Source: Acidimicrobiaceae bacterium
GTDB lineage: Bacteria > Actinomycetota > Acidimicrobiia > Acidimicrobiales > RAAP-2
Length of the DNA: 40,888 nt
Direction of reading: 5' to 3'
Assembly (NCBI GenBank): GCA_003169675.1
Contig: PNAT01000181.1
Coordinates: 1-40,888, forward strand
The notes beneath the pieces were generated by a model. That model was given only the letters and a program-made list of their open reading frames with translations, was not told the DNA's origin and searched no databases. Position 1 is the stretch's first letter. Every line of letters begins with the position of its first letter. The translations under genes and the position numbers were made by a program. Positions 16,119 through 28,683 of the stretch are shown here, piece by piece.

Positions 16119-17956
16119 CGCAGGCTCGGGCTTTCGTCGGGAACCAGGTCGAACCACAAGAAGCCGTAGGGCGGCAGGGTGACCGCGTAGGGCTCCTCGG
16201 TGATGGTGGGAAAGGGCACCCGACCGAGTACTTCATGGGGGGTCGAGCCGGCCCATTTGGCCAAGGAAAGCTCGGCCGGCTGGGCGAAACGGCTCAGGTT
16301 GTGCACGCAGAGAACGGCCTGCAGCCGCCGCACCACCTCATCGCCGGCGCTCTCGTTGCCGGCCGGCACGGTGCGGATCATCACCGTGGGGCGACCCCAG
16401 TCGAGCCCGTCCTCACTGGTTGGTCGGGTCGCCGGCGCGCCCCCGGTTGAGCTGGACAAGATGTCGGCCACCTGGCCCGATCGCATGTAGGCCAGGACCG
16501 ACGGGTTGGCGCAGGGCAGCACCTCCATTTCGCCGGCGCCCATGACCGGAAGCGCCCGCCGCTCGGTCAGCATGCGCCGGAGCCAGTGCAGGAACGACCC
16601 CTGGTTGCGCAACTGGGCCTCCACGTTGACCGCGGCGAATCCGTAGACGGGGTCCATCAACGGGGGCAGGTAGAGCTGGGCAAAGTCCGCCTGGGAGAAC
16701 CCGCCGTTGCGGTCGGGCGACCACTGCATGGGCGTGCGTACCGAGTCGCGGTCACCCAGGTAGATGTTGTCCCCCATCAAGAGCTCGTCGCCGTAGTAGA
16801 TGACAGGGCTGCCCGGCAGCGAGAGGATGAGGGCGTAGAGCAGCTCGGCCGTGCGGCGGTCGTTGTCGAGCAGAGGGGACAGCCGCCGCCCGATCCCCAT
16901 GTGGCGCTTCATCCTCGGGTCTTTGGCGTACTCGGCAATGAGATAGTCCCGGTCCTCGTCGCTCACCTGTTCCAAGGTGAGCTCGTCGTGATTGCGCAGG
17001 AAGATGGCCCATTGGCACGAGTCACTTATGACGGGGGTCTGGGCCAGGATCTCGGTGATCGGGTACCGCTGCTCCCGTCGCACCGCCATGAAAAGTCGCG
17101 GCATGAGCGGGAAGTGGAAGCACAGGTGGCACTCGTCCCCTTGGCCAAAATAGTCCGCCACATCGCTGGGCCACCCGTTCGCTTCCGCCATTAGGATACG
17201 TCCGGGATAGTCGGCTTCCAATTGCTTGCGGATACGGCGGATGAAGGCATGGGTTTCGGGAAGGTGCTCGCCCGAGGTGCCGTCCCGCTGGTAGAGGTAG
17301 GGGATGGCATCGAGGCGGAAGCCGTCGAATCCGAGGTCGAGCCAGAAGCGGACCAGGTCGATCATCGTGTCGGCCACTTCGGGGTTCTCGTAGTTCAGAT
17401 CCGGCTGATGGTGGTAGAAGCGGTGCCAGTAGTACTGCTGCCGGGTGTCGTCCCACGTCCAATTGGAACGCTCGGTATCGGTGAACACCACCCGGGCGTC
17501 GGGCCAACGCTGATCATCGTCGTTCCAGACGTACCAATCCGCCTTGGCGTTGTCGCGTGACGAGCGCGATTCGATGAACCATGGGTGCTCATCGCTGGTG
17601 TGGTTCATCACCAGGTCCGCGATCACCCGTAGACCACGGCGGTGGGCGTCCTCGAGGAGGGCCACCAGGTCGCCGATGCTCCCGTAATCGGGGTGCACGT
17701 TGAAGAAGTCACTGATGTCGTAGCCACCGTCGCGCATGGGGGACGGGTAGAAGGGCAGCATCCAGATGCAGTCGATGCCCAGCCACTCCATGTAGTCCAG
17801 CTTCTGGCGCAGACCCTTCAGGTCGCCGGTGCCATCGTTGTTGGCGTCGAAGTAGCCGCGGATCAGCACCTCGTAGAAGACGGCGTGCTGGAACCAGCGC
17901 ACCGAGGGATCAAAGGGGCCCTCGCCTGCGCTGACCGGAATGGGAGGTGAGCTCAC
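16115..17956 (-). CDS. treS: Trehalose synthase (maltose alpha-D-glucosyltransferase), TreS
   Basis: A 613-residue GH13 enzyme interconverting maltose and trehalose. Catalytic residues are visible: nucleophile Asp216 in GFRLDAIPYL, acid/base Glu258 in LMAEANGWP and Asp324 in RNHDELTLEQ. The early TreS signature WFQHAVFYEVLIRGYFDANNDG (21-42, exceptionally conserved) and GIGRRLSPLLDNDRR are also present. The C-terminal beta domain (HNLSRFAQPAELSL ... PPYGFLWF) completes the protein, with no fused maltokinase. The GTG at 17956 overlaps the stop of the enoyl-CoA hydratase gene as GTGA; the frame is open upstream but lies in that gene. It is coupled to the maltokinase-like gene. Confidence 0.95.
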   Translation of the reverse strand: MSSPPIPVSAGEGPFDPSVRWFQHAVFYEVLIRGYFDANNDGTGDLKGLRQKLDYMEWLGIDCIWMLPFYPSPMRDGGYDISDFFNVHPDYGSIGDLVALLEDAHRRGLRVIADLVMNHTSDEHPWFIESRSSRDNAKADWYVWNDDDQRWPDARVVFTDTERSNWTWDDTRQQYYWHRFYHHQPDLNYENPEVADTMIDLVRFWLDLGFDGFRLDAIPYLYQRDGTSGEHLPETHAFIRRIRKQLEADYPGRILMAEANGWPSDVADYFGQGDECHLCFHFPLMPRLFMAVRREQRYPITEILAQTPVISDSCQWAIFLRNHDELTLEQVSDEDRDYLIAEYAKDPRMKRHMGIGRRLSPLLDNDRRTAELLYALILSLPGSPVIYYGDELLMGDNIYLGDRDSVRTPMQWSPDRNGGFSQADFAQLYLPPLMDPVYGFAAVNVEAQLRNQGSFLHWLRRMLTERRALPVMGAGEMEVLPCANPSVLAYMRSGQVADILSSSTGGAPATRPTSEDGLDWGRPTVMIRTVPAGNESAGDEVVRRLQAVLCVHNLSRFAQPAELSLAKWAGSTPHEVLGRVPFPTITEEPYAVTLPPYGFLWFDLVPDESPSLR

Positions 17957-18726
17957 CGGCCGACGAACGTGGCCTTGCCGGGTCCGTGCTCGACGAAAGA
18001 CGTGATGCCACGGACGGCATCCTCGGTATGGGCAACCTGAGCGAAGGCGGCCTGTTCGAGCTCGAGGCCGTGGGCCAGAGTCCCTTCGAGTCCCTGGTCC
18101 ACGGCTGCCTTGGCCAATCCATGAGCCACGACAGGCCCGCGCGCCAGCTGGCCGGCCCACTCCAACGCCGACTCGAGCACGTCGTCGGGCGCCACCACCC
18201 GGTTGACCAGTCCGATGGACAGGGCCTCCGCGGCGGGCACCTGGCGCCCGGTCACGATGAGCTCCTTGGCCCGTGACGATCCGATGAGGCGGGGCAGGCG
18301 TTGGGTCCCTCCACCGCCCGGGATCACCCCCAACAGGACCTCGGGCAAACCGAGCTTGGAGTCCTCGGCGCAGACTCGCAGGTCGCAGGCCAGGGCCAGC
18401 TCAAGGCCGCCCCCCAGGGCGTAGCCATTGATGGCGGCAATTGTCACCCGGGGCAGGCTGGCCAGGGCACCCAGCGCAGCGGTGAAATTGGTTCCGACCG
18501 AGGTGGCTCCGACACCTTCCAGCTCGACGATGTCCGCCCCCGCGGCAAAGATCCGTCGCCCACCCCACAGCACGACCGCACCGGGGGGATCGGCCTGGAG
18601 ATCCCGGGCTGCCTCGTAGATCTGCCCCAACACGGTGCCCGACAGCGCGTTGGCCTTGGGGCGGTCGAGGCGGAGGAGGGCGACACCGTCGGGGCGGCGC
18701 TCGACGGTCACAAAGGGTTCAGCCAC
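17953..18726 (-). CDS. Enoyl-CoA hydratase/isomerase family protein
   Basis: A 257-residue crotonase-fold protein. The CoA-binding and oxyanion-hole elements are visible: KANALSG, IFAAGADIVELE, NGYALGGGLELALACD and the LGLPEVLLGVIPGGGGTQRLPRLIG block. Both glutamates used by hydratases (GGGLE and LPEV) are present, so hydration of 2-enoyl-CoA is the likely reaction. The chain-length substrate cannot be read. A GTG start with only a weak ribosome site lies 33 bp after the meaB stop. Its coupling to treS by GTGA is unexpected, since fatty-acid and trehalose metabolism are not normally paired. Confidence 0.9.
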   Translation of the reverse strand: MAEPFVTVERRPDGVALLRLDRPKANALSGTVLGQIYEAARDLQADPPGAVVLWGGRRIFAAGADIVELEGVGATSVGTNFTAALGALASLPRVTIAAINGYALGGGLELALACDLRVCAEDSKLGLPEVLLGVIPGGGGTQRLPRLIGSSRAKELIVTGRQVPAAEALSIGLVNRVVAPDDVLESALEWAGQLARGPVVAHGLAKAAVDQGLEGTLAHGLELEQAAFAQVAHTEDAVRGITSFVEHGPGKATFVGR

Positions 18727-18759
18727 CTGCGCACCGTACCGGACGGGGCTCGGGCACCG

Positions 18760-19728
18760 TCAGTTGCCCATCAGTCGATCGGCCGCCTGGTAGGGGTCAA
18801 TCTCGCCCGCCGCCAAGGCTTTGACGGCGCTGGTGAACTCTTCACCAGATGCGATTTCGTCCGTCCGGAGTGCGCTGCGGGCCAGGAGGACCCGGCGCAA
18901 CACCTGAGCCATGCGATCAGAGCGCCGGGTCGCCAACTCGCCCGACTCCTCCAGATGAGCGCGATGACGGCCGATAACGGCCCACAGGTCAACCATGCCC
19001 TCACCCGTGGTGGCCGTGGTGTCGATAATGGGCGGGCGCCACGAACCCGGGGTGGAAAGGTCCAGCATCTGCTCCAGGTCGCGGCGGGCCTCGCGCGCAC
19101 CGGGTCGATCCGCCTTGTTGATGACAAAGAGGTCGGCAATCTCCAGCAGACCGGCCTTGTTGGCCTGCATGGAGTCTCCCCACCCGGGGGTGACCACCAC
19201 CACCGTGGTGTCGGCCGCCGAGGCGATGTCGACCTCCATCTGCCCGACACCCACCGTCTCGACGATGACCACCGGGACTCCGGCCGCGCCGAGAACGCGC
19301 ACGGCGTCGGGAACGGCCAGCGAGAGACCTCCCAGATGTCCCCTGGTTGCCATGGAGCGGATGTAGACGGTCGCGTCGAGCGTGTGCTGTCCCATGCGCA
19401 CCCGGTCGCCCAGGATGGCGCCTCCGCTGAACGGCGACGTCGGATCGATCGCCAGGACGCCGACCTGAGGCACCCCTTCGGCCTGCGGCGCGGGCCAGCC
19501 GGAGCGAACCAGGGTGATGAGCCGGTCCGTCAGGGTCGACTTCCCGGCCCCCGGCGAGCCCGTGATCCCAATGGCGTACGGCTGGTCGGATCGATACGAA
19601 AGCCGCGCCACCTTGAGGCCATTGGCGCCACCACGCTCGACGTAGGTGAGGAGGCGGGCCAGCGCCACCCGGTCGTGGTCCTGTGCCAACGCCAGAAGGG
19701 CCGCCGGATCGGTGCCACGCGTGCTCAC
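18760..19728 (-). CDS. meaB: Methylmalonyl-CoA mutase-associated GTPase MeaB
   Basis: A 322-residue G3E-family GTPase that guards and reloads the B12 cofactor of methylmalonyl-CoA mutase. It shows the P-loop [10 protein letters not shown] (about 57-66), [18 protein letters not shown], the signature [22 protein letters not shown] and the guanine-specificity motif NKAD, followed by the C-terminal dimerisation helices. The mutase itself is not in the window. The GTG start at 19728 overlaps the murA stop as GTGA. Length is normal for the family. ArgK is an older name for the same family. Confidence 0.93.
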   Translation of the reverse strand: MSTRGTDPAALLALAQDHDRVALARLLTYVERGGANGLKVARLSYRSDQPYAIGITGSPGAGKSTLTDRLITLVRSGWPAPQAEGVPQVGVLAIDPTSPFSGGAILGDRVRMGQHTLDATVYIRSMATRGHLGGLSLAVPDAVRVLGAAGVPVVIVETVGVGQMEVDIASAADTTVVVVTPGWGDSMQANKAGLLEIADLFVINKADRPGAREARRDLEQMLDLSTPGSWRPPIIDTTATTGEGMVDLWAVIGRHRAHLEESGELATRRSDRMAQVLRRVLLARSALRTDEIASGEEFTSAVKALAAGEIDPYQAADRLMGN

Positions 19729-20987
19729 TGCCCCGTCACCGCGGCACCCAGTGACTTCAAGGCTCCCACCAGGTCCTCGTACCCCCGGCCGATGTGGTGG
19801 GCCCCGCTCACCACGGTCTCCCCTTCGGCCACCAGGCCGGCCAGCACCAGCGCGACTCCGGCGCGGATATCAGGGGCCCTCACCGGGGCGCCGGAAAGGC
19901 TCGGGATGCCCCGCACCACGGCGTGATGGCCGTCCGTTCGAATGTCGGCGCCCATCCGACGCAGTTCTTCCACGTAGCGGAACCGACCCGAGAAGAGATT
20001 TTCGGTCAGGATGCCCACCCCCTCGGCGCCGGTCAGCATGGCCACCAGAAGAGGGCTGTAATCGGTGGCTACTCCCGGGTACGGAAGCGTCGCCACGTCG
20101 GCGGCCACCAGGCGGCTGGTCGCCGTGGCCCGGAGCCCGCTCGGCCCCATTTCCGTGTTGACCCCCATCTGGTTGACCTTGCGCATCAACATCTCCATGT
20201 GGTCCGGACGGGCGTCGGCAATGGTCACATCGCCCCCGGTCATGCCGGCCACAGCCAGGTAGGTGGCGGCCACCACGCGGTCGGGGACCACGGTGTGCCG
20301 GGTTGGCTGGAGCGTCTCGACTCCTTCGACTTCGATGTGGGAGGTCCCGGCGCCCCGCACCACGGCACCCATGGCGCACAGCATGGAGGCCAGATCGCTC
20401 ACCTCCGGCTCCTTCGCCGCGTTCTCGATCACCGTGGTGCCCTTGGCCAGTGCCGCCGCCATGAGGAGGTTGTCGGTGGCCGTGTGGCTCGGGTACTCAA
20501 GGACCACTTTGGTGCCGACCAACCGTCCGCCGTCGACGTACCCCCGCACTTCGCCGTGGGCGGACACGAAGCGGGCCCCCATGGCGGTCAGCCCGTTGAC
20601 GTGAAAATCGATGGGCCGCTCCCCGAAGTCATCGCCTCCGGGGAGCGGCATCCGCACCTCGCCGCAGCGGGCCAGGAGGAGACCGAGGACGACCACCGAG
20701 GCCCGCATGCGCTCGACCAGCTCGTAGGGGGCCACCGGATTGAGGAGTTCGGCCGCCGGGGTCGTCACCACCATGTCCCCGTTGTCGAGGCGTTCAACCC
20801 CCGCCCCCACGGCTCGCAGCACGTCGGCCATGGAATCCACGTCGTCGATGCGAGGCACGTTGCTGAGCACGGAACGACCCTCGGCCAGGAGGCAGGCCAC
20901 CATCAATTTCAGGGCCGAGTTCTTGGCCCCACCTGCCTGGACCGTTCCCACCAGTGGGCCGTTGGGCCGGATCACGATGCGTTCCAC
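19725..20987 (-). CDS. murA: UDP-N-acetylglucosamine 1-carboxyvinyltransferase, MurA
   Basis: A 420-residue EPSP-synthase-fold enzyme catalysing the first committed step of peptidoglycan synthesis in the cytoplasm. Hallmarks are [13 protein letters not shown] (19-31), the RMRAS segment, [24 protein letters not shown] and [15 protein letters not shown]. The mobile catalytic loop reads [12 protein letters not shown], with Asp119 where most bacteria have the cysteine alkylated by fosfomycin. Mycobacteria and chlamydiae carry the same change and are intrinsically resistant. The GTG at 20987 gives the normal family length and N-terminus. The frame is open far upstream, but that part is antisense to glpX. 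It is divergent from glpX (60 bp) and coupled to meaB. Confidence 0.95.
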   Translation of the reverse strand: MERIVIRPNGPLVGTVQAGGAKNSALKLMVACLLAEGRSVLSNVPRIDDVDSMADVLRAVGAGVERLDNGDMVVTTPAAELLNPVAPYELVERMRASVVVLGLLLARCGEVRMPLPGGDDFGERPIDFHVNGLTAMGARFVSAHGEVRGYVDGGRLVGTKVVLEYPSHTATDNLLMAAALAKGTTVIENAAKEPEVSDLASMLCAMGAVVRGAGTSHIEVEGVETLQPTRHTVVPDRVVAATYLAVAGMTGGDVTIADARPDHMEMLMRKVNQMGVNTEMGPSGLRATATSRLVAADVATLPYPGVATDYSPLLVAMLTGAEGVGILTENLFSGRFRYVEELRRMGADIRTDGHHAVVRGIPSLSGAPVRAPDIRAGVALVLAGLVAEGETVVSGAHHIGRGYEDLVGALKSLGAAVTGQ

Positions 20988-21047
20988 TCCCTCAAGTATC
21001 GCCGCTGGCGGGGAGGGCAAGGGGCAACCTCCCACAGGTGAAGAAGT

Positions 21048-22055
21048 ATGGTCATGGTCGTGGTCCACTCCCGCCAAGCTCCCGACCGAAACCTGGCCAT
21101 GGACCTGGTGCGGACGACCGAGGCCGCGGCCATGGCGGCCAGCCGCTGGATGGGCCGGGGTGACAAGTTGGGTGCCGACGGTGCCGCCGTGGAAGCCATG
21201 CGGGCGGTATTGGCTTCGGTCCCGATGGATGGCATCGTCGTCATCGGCGAGGGTGAGAAGGACAACGCCCCCATGCTCTTCAACGGCGAGCGGATAGGCG
21301 ACGGCACCCCCCCGATGACCGACATTGCCGTCGATCCCATTGACGGCACGACGTCCACCGCCCTGGGCCGTGGCGGTGCCCTGGCCGTGATCGCCGTTTC
21401 CGAGCGGGGCACGATGTTCGACCCGGGTCCATGCGTCTACATGGAGAAGCTGGCTGTGGGACCCCGGGCCAAGGGCGCCTGCGACATCCGCCGCAGCCCG
21501 ACCGAGAACCTGCATGCTCTCTCCGAAGCCCTGGGGCGTCCGGTGCGCGACCTGACAGCCGTGATCCTCGACCGTCCCCGCCATGACGACCTGATCAACG
21601 AGGTCCGGGCCACGGGAGCCCGCATCCGCCTGATCACCGACGGCGACGTGGCCGGCGCCATCGCCACCGGGTGGCCGGGAGCCGGCACGGACATCCTGTT
21701 CGGCGTCGGCGGCACGCCGGAGGGCGTCCTGGCCGCCGCTGCCCTCAAGTGCATGGGTGGGGAGATCCAGGGCCGGCTCTTCCCTCGCAATGAGGAGGAG
21801 CGGGCGGCCGCCGTGGCCGCCGGTTACCGCCTCGATGCCGTCCTCTCGACCGACGACCTGGTGCAGGGTGACAATTGCTTCTTCGCGGCCACCGGCATCA
21901 CCGACGGGGAGCTCCTCCAGGGAGTGCAGTACCACGAGTTCGGGGCCACGACGCAGTCGCTGGTCATGCGCTCGAAGTCGGGCACCTTGCGCAAGATCGA
22001 CGCCAATCACGCCTTGGCCAAGCTGTCCGAGTTCAGCTCGGTGTCGTTCGACTGA
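21048..22055 (+). CDS. glpX: Class II fructose-1,6-bisphosphatase, GlpX
   Basis: A 335-residue sugar phosphatase converting fructose-1,6-bisphosphate to fructose-6-phosphate in gluconeogenesis. Metal- and substrate-binding motifs are [11 protein letters not shown] (about 68-78) and [14 protein letters not shown] (about 91-104), with further family blocks [18 protein letters not shown] and [10 protein letters not shown]. The ATG at 21048 follows AGGTGAAGA; a second ATG two codons later is possible. It stands alone on the plus strand between murA and the Fic remnant and converges with the latter (34 bp). GlpX is the usual FBPase of actinobacteria. Confidence 0.95.
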   Translation: MVMVVVHSRQAPDRNLAMDLVRTTEAAAMAASRWMGRGDKLGADGAAVEAMRAVLASVPMDGIVVIGEGEKDNAPMLFNGERIGDGTPPMTDIAVDPIDGTTSTALGRGGALAVIAVSERGTMFDPGPCVYMEKLAVGPRAKGACDIRRSPTENLHALSEALGRPVRDLTAVILDRPRHDDLINEVRATGARIRLITDGDVAGAIATGWPGAGTDILFGVGGTPEGVLAAAALKCMGGEIQGRLFPRNEEERAAAVAAGYRLDAVLSTDDLVQGDNCFFAATGITDGELLQGVQYHEFGATTQSLVMRSKSGTLRKIDANHALAKLSEFSSVSFD

Positions 22056-22089
22056 GGGCCGACGACACGACCTGTCCGACCAACCGCAA

Positions 22090-22672
22090 TCAGGGAGCCG
22101 TCCACCGTGTCGCCAGGGAAATGAGTTCACTCGCCTTCCAGTACTTGCGAGGTCGTCCAGCGCCCACTCGTTTCCGGGGGTACTCCTCCACGATCAGGTG
22201 CTGCGCCAGTACCTCGAGGGCAGCGCGCCCACTGCGCCCGCTGACACCAAGGCCCTGTGAGATGAGATCCGACGTGATGACCGGGTGTTGAGCAAGCAGG
22301 TCGAGTACCTGATGCACCGTGGGGTCCGCTCGTATCCCGGATACGCGTGATCGCCACATTTCGACGAGAGCCTCAGACTGGGCCATCAGGGCCGTGGAGG
22401 CCTCGCTCGAATGCACGAGCGCGGCGGCTACCCAGTCAACCCAGACGTCGAGCTGTCCCATGCGGAACATGGTCATGCCGGCCAGATAGCCGCCGGGATC
22501 CCGGGCAATGAACACGCTGACGGGAGGGGGAAGCGTGATGCCCAGTCGGCGGGTGAGAATCCACCCGATCAGAATGCGGCCGATCCGGACATTGCCATCT
22601 CCGTAGGGGTGGATCGTCTCGAACTGGGCGTGGGCCACGGCGGCCTGGGTGACTGGATCGATGGTCTCTCCG
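22090..22672 (-). pseudogene. Remnant of a Fic-family protein, N-terminus missing, motif mutated
   Basis: The open frame runs from the end of atpC to a TGA at 22090. It holds only the C-terminal half of a Fic (AMP-transferase) protein: AAVAHAQFETIHPYGDGNVRIGRILIGWIL, the GYLAGM and WVDWVAAAL helices, then a winged-helix-like tail (LDLLAQHPVITSDLISQGLGVSGRSGRAALEVL ... GAGRPRKYW). About 150 residues usually preceding the motif are absent; upstream the frame overlaps atpC in another phase and no good start exists apart from an internal GTG. The catalytic HPFxDGNGRxxR reads HPYGDGNVRIGR, with Gly to Val at 22588-22590, likely to break ATP binding. It lies where actinobacteria usually have a small gene between atpC and murA. 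Confidence 0.8.
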
Positions 22673-22693
22673 ACGTTCCCTTTTGACGAGGGA

Positions 22694-23208
22694 TCAATCC
22701 GCCTGGTTGGCCACTTCGAGCCGGAGCTCGGCCCGGGCCAGAGCCTGTTGGGCCTCGGCCAACATTGAGTCAGGTGCTTCACCATCTTCATCGCTCTCGG
22801 TTTTCGACCCCCGCCCGGAGCCCAGGTCGGCCATCCGCTGCGTCGCGGCTTCCTTGGCCCGCTCAGAGCGCGGCACATCGATCTCACTGGCCAATTCGGC
22901 CACGCCGGCGAGGACGGTGACCTTGGTCGAAAGTCCTGGAAGCGGACCATCACCCTCGGCCAACCCCTCGGCTGCGCCTGGGCTGGTGTCGACCTGGAGG
23001 AAGCCTCCGTGCACGGCCATCCGCAACAGGGACCCGTCGGCTTGGTCCACCTTGACCAGGCAGGGCGCCACATCGCCGATGAGGGACATGTGACCGTCCA
23101 GCACTGTGAGCGCGCCCACGGATGTCTCCAGCACCACCGAATTGGCACCACCAGCGAAGAGCGACTGCTCGGGCGTGACCACTTCCACGCCGAAGACCCC
23201 GTCGGCCA

Positions 23209-23209
<1 letters not shown>
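22694..23209 (-). CDS. atpC: ATP synthase F1 epsilon subunit with acidic insertion
   Basis: A 171-residue epsilon subunit, about 35 residues longer than usual. The N-terminal beta-sandwich (FGVEVVTPEQSLFAGGANSVVLETSVGALTVLDGH, ending near residue 108) is normal. The two C-terminal helices (SERAKEAATQRMADLG and SMLAEAQQALARAELRLEVA) are separated by a Gly/Ser/Asp/Glu-rich linker of about 20 residues (GSGRGSKTESDEDGEAPD). Epsilon links the c-ring to gamma and its C-terminal helices can inhibit ATP hydrolysis. The GTG start shares its G with the atpD TAG. Confidence 0.93.
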
Positions 23210-25583
<2,374 letters not shown>

Positions 25584-25586
25584 GGG

Positions 25587-27110
25587 TCAGTCAACCTTCC
25601 CGGTGTCGAATCCTTCGATGAATGATGTCAGGCCTTGGTCGATCTCTTCACCGTCGGGAAGTGTGCCCTTGGTACGAATGGCCTCGAACACCGCTGGGTG
25701 GTTGCCCTTGAAGTATTCGATCAACTCGAATGCGAATCGCTGCACTTCGACCACCGGCACCGAGTCCGTCCAACCCTTAGTCCCGGCGTAAATCACCAGT
25801 ACCTGTTCCTCCACGGGGACCGGTGCGTTCTGTCCCTGCTTGAGCAGCTCGGTGAGGCGGTAACCCCGGTCCAGCTGGGCTTGCGACACCTTGTCGAGCT
25901 CAGAGCCGAAGGTGGCGAACGCCTCGAGCTCACGGAACTGGGCCAGATCGATCTTAAGAGTTCCCGACACCTGCTTCATGGCTTTGACCTGGGCCGCACT
26001 GCCCACCCGGCTGACCGAGTTCCCGACGTTGATGGCGGGCCGGATGCCGGAGTTGAACAGGTCGGTCTCCAGAAAGACCTGGCCGTCGGTGATAGAGATG
26101 ACGTTGGTCGGGATATAGGCCGAGATGTCGCCAGCCTTGGTCTCAATGATCGGCAACGCGGTAAGCGATCCGCCGCCGCGTTCGTCGGAGAGCTTGGCCG
26201 CCCGCTCGAGGAGCCGGGAGTGGAGGTAGAAGACATCGCCTGGGTAGGCCTCGCGCCCCGGTGGGCGCCGGAGCAGGAGCGACACCGAGCGATAGGCCTC
26301 GGCTTGCTTGGATAGGTCGTCGTAGACGATGAGGGCGTGCTCGCCGTTCTCCATCCAGTGCTGCCCCATGGCACAGCCGGCATATGGGGCCAGGTACTTA
26401 TATGGCGCCGGGTCACCGGCTGAAGCCACCACCACGACGGTGTACTCCAGGGCCCGGTGCTCTTCAAGGGTCGCCACCGTCTGGGCCACCGAGGAGTTCT
26501 TCTGCCCGATGGCCACGTAAATGCACTTCACTCCCTGGCCGGCCTGGTTGATGATGGTGTCGACGGCCACGGTCGTCTTGCCGGTCTTGCGGTCACCAAT
26601 GATCAGCTCGCGCTGACCGCGACCGATCGGGGTCATGGCGTCAATGGCCTTGATCCCGGTCTGAAGTGGCTCGCTCACCGGCTGGCGTCCAACGATGCCC
26701 GGCGCTTGAACTTCCATCCGGCGTGTCTCGGTCGTCGTGATGGGTCCCTTGCCATCGATCGGCTCACCCAGCGCGTTGACCACGCGCCCCAGGAGGGCAT
26801 CGCCAACGGGAACCGTCTGGATCCGGCCCGTGGCCTTGACCGTCTGCTCTTCTTCCAGGCTGTCCACCTCACCCAGGACGACGGCTCCAATGGTGTCTTC
26901 GTCCAGGTTCAAAGCCAGGCCCAGCGTCCCATCCTCGAACTCGAGGAGCTCGTTGACCGCGGCACCTGGCAAGCCGGACACGCGGGCGATGCCATCGCCG
27001 ACCTCTACGATCCGACCGATCTGCTCGGTCCCGACCACCGGGGTGTACTCCTCAACGTGGCGCTGCAACGCCTGGGTGATCTCACTGGCGTCGATCGTCA
27101 GCTCAGCCAT
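25587..27110 (-). CDS. atpA: ATP synthase F1 alpha subunit
   Basis: A 507-residue non-catalytic nucleotide-binding subunit. It begins [22 protein letters not shown], has the P-loop [18 protein letters not shown], and carries the arginine-finger region and signature [17 protein letters not shown]. The ATG at 27110 shares its A with the atpH stop (TGATG) and follows AGGGAGAAAG; the open frame upstream overlaps atpH and was excluded. Length is normal. Confidence 0.97.
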   Translation of the reverse strand: MAELTIDASEITQALQRHVEEYTPVVGTEQIGRIVEVGDGIARVSGLPGAAVNELLEFEDGTLGLALNLDEDTIGAVVLGEVDSLEEEQTVKATGRIQTVPVGDALLGRVVNALGEPIDGKGPITTTETRRMEVQAPGIVGRQPVSEPLQTGIKAIDAMTPIGRGQRELIIGDRKTGKTTVAVDTIINQAGQGVKCIYVAIGQKNSSVAQTVATLEEHRALEYTVVVVASAGDPAPYKYLAPYAGCAMGQHWMENGEHALIVYDDLSKQAEAYRSVSLLLRRPPGREAYPGDVFYLHSRLLERAAKLSDERGGGSLTALPIIETKAGDISAYIPTNVISITDGQVFLETDLFNSGIRPAINVGNSVSRVGSAAQVKAMKQVSGTLKIDLAQFRELEAFATFGSELDKVSQAQLDRGYRLTELLKQGQNAPVPVEEQVLVIYAGTKGWTDSVPVVEVQRFAFELIEYFKGNHPAVFEAIRTKGTLPDGEEIDQGLTSFIEGFDTGKVD

Positions 27111-28063
27111 CAACTTTCTCCCTTTGTCTGCGTCTTCGTTCCGGGTCCCCGCGCTGCACCGCGCCGCAAACCCCTGTCTTCCCAACCTCCCGGCATCAGG
27201 TGCTCACGCAGGGCTTCGATCCGACCCCTTGCGGTGGCATCCACCCAGAGGTCGCCGATCTGTATGGTGGCCCCGCTCAGGAGCAGGTCGTCAAGGACGA
27301 TCTGGAGCTCGACCGGTGCTCCCGCCAGGGTGGCGAGGGAGTCGGAGAGCGCGGTCCGTTGTGCATCCTCAATGGGCGCAGCCGCCCGGACGCGGGCGAT
27401 GCGCCAGCCACGGGCCATGGCGGTCTGCTCGACCAGGTAGTCCAACGTGCCCACGATGTCGCGTGCCCGTCCTCCGGCTACCGCGTATCGCACCAACGAG
27501 ACAGTGCCTTCCTGCACTTTTCCCTCCAGCAACTGCGTGACCAATCCTTGGCGAGCCGCAATATCGAGATCGCGGTCAACCAGAGCCGCCCGGAGGGCGG
27601 GGGTCGAGGCCACAATGCGGGCGAAGCGGAACAGGTCATCCTCGAGCGTCTCCAGCTCATTGTTCGAGAGAACCTCGTGCACCGCAACCGCGAACCCGCT
27701 CACGCGTCGGCGCGACTCGGTCAAGCTCAGCGGCGGTTCTTCGAACGATTGTCCCTCGGCCCCATGCCGGGTCCGAGTGGCCACCCAGGCCAGAGCGGAC
27801 GGAACATCAACCGCTCTGACGACCGAGCAGGCGAACGCCGCCAGCCTGCGTGTTTCGGGGGAGACCTTTCCATCCAACAGGTCGAGCATGACCGCTCGGC
27901 GGGACGGCCCTCGCAACGTGGTATCGGTCAACGCGGCCCGCAGCGTTGAGTTTGTCCCCACCAACCGCTCGACCGCTTCAAGGTCACCGGCCAAGCCCGC
28001 GAGTGCGTCCGATCCCGCTGATTCCAAGATCGCGGCGGTGTAGCCCTGCAGCGTGGGGTTCAC
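27110..28063 (-). CDS. atpH: ATP synthase delta subunit, long actinobacterial form
   Basis: A 317-residue stator subunit, against about 180 in Escherichia coli. Two helical OSCP-like segments are recognisably homologous: about residues 38-97 ([19 protein letters not shown]...[13 protein letters not shown]) and about 153-215 ([19 protein letters not shown]...[13 protein letters not shown]). The C-terminal beta part ([22 protein letters not shown] ... [26 protein letters not shown]) is standard. Duplicated delta domains are known from Streptomyces and mycobacteria; here delta is not fused to the b subunit as it is in mycobacteria. The GTG start overlaps the atpF stop as GTGA. Confidence 0.93.
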   Translation of the reverse strand: MNPTLQGYTAAILESAGSDALAGLAGDLEAVERLVGTNSTLRAALTDTTLRGPSRRAVMLDLLDGKVSPETRRLAAFACSVVRAVDVPSALAWVATRTRHGAEGQSFEEPPLSLTESRRRVSGFAVAVHEVLSNNELETLEDDLFRFARIVASTPALRAALVDRDLDIAARQGLVTQLLEGKVQEGTVSLVRYAVAGGRARDIVGTLDYLVEQTAMARGWRIARVRAAAPIEDAQRTALSDSLATLAGAPVELQIVLDDLLLSGATIQIGDLWVDATARGRIEALREHLMPGGWEDRGLRRGAARGPGTKTQTKGES

Positions 28064-28602
28064 TGGCGAACCCCTGAACCGGCGGCGGCGCCGCCGGCCG
28101 CATCGGCTCGCAGGGCCTCCACTGCTTCGTCGATCAGATCGCGGTGCGCCTCGGCGTCGACCTCTCGCCCGATGACCCGCTCGGCCACGTCCATCACGAT
28201 CTCACCCATGCGGTTGGCCGCTTCGTCGACGGCTCGTTGGCGCGCCAAAGCGACCTCGTTCTCAGCGTTGCCCAAAATGCGCTCGTACTCACTGTGTCCA
28301 TTGGACTGCGCATCGGTGCGCACCTGTTCCGCCGTGCGATTCGCCTGAGCCACGATCTCACGGGCCTGATGGCGAGCTTCTTCGAGCGCAGCCTTACGAT
28401 CCTCGTCAGCCGCCGTGGCATCCGCCTTGGCCTCGTCGGCCGCGGCGAGCTCACCCTTGATCAGATCAGCCCGCTCATCGAGTTTTTCCTTCAGAAAAGG
28501 CAGCACGAATTTGCCAATGACGCCGAGCACGATCAGAAATGCGACCAACTCGACCACCAGGGTCGAATTCGGGATGAGGAAGTTGCTATCTGCGATGAGC
28601 AT
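28060..28602 (-). CDS. atpF: ATP synthase Fo b subunit
   Basis: A 180-residue peripheral-stalk protein: one N-terminal membrane helix (about 14-36, STLVVELVAFLIVLGVIGKFVLPFL), then a long charged coiled coil rich in Ala, Glu, Asp and Arg (about 37-165) that reaches up to F1 and delta. The C-terminal tail is Ala/Gly-rich. The ATG at 28602 has a weak TGAGAT site; 81 bp separate it from atpE. Confidence 0.94.
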   Translation of the reverse strand: MLIADSNFLIPNSTLVVELVAFLIVLGVIGKFVLPFLKEKLDERADLIKGELAAADEAKADATAADEDRKAALEEARHQAREIVAQANRTAEQVRTDAQSNGHSEYERILGNAENEVALARQRAVDEAANRMGEIVMDVAERVIGREVDAEAHRDLIDEAVEALRADAAGGAAAGSGVRQ

Positions 28603-28683
28603 ATTTATCTCAGTCTTCGCCTTTCTTCGATGGGCCGTCTCGGTCCCTGATGTGGCAAAAGCATTTGCCTTGCAGCCAGCGGC

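Noticed and set aside
18301-19926. Open frame of 541 codons on the + strand
   Set aside because: It covers the opposite strand of the enoyl-CoA hydratase, meaB and the murA end, which have diagnostic motifs; it is a shadow frame.
20988-22130. Upstream extension of the murA frame to 801 codons
   Set aside because: The extension is antisense to glpX, and MurA homology and length begin at the GTG at 20987.
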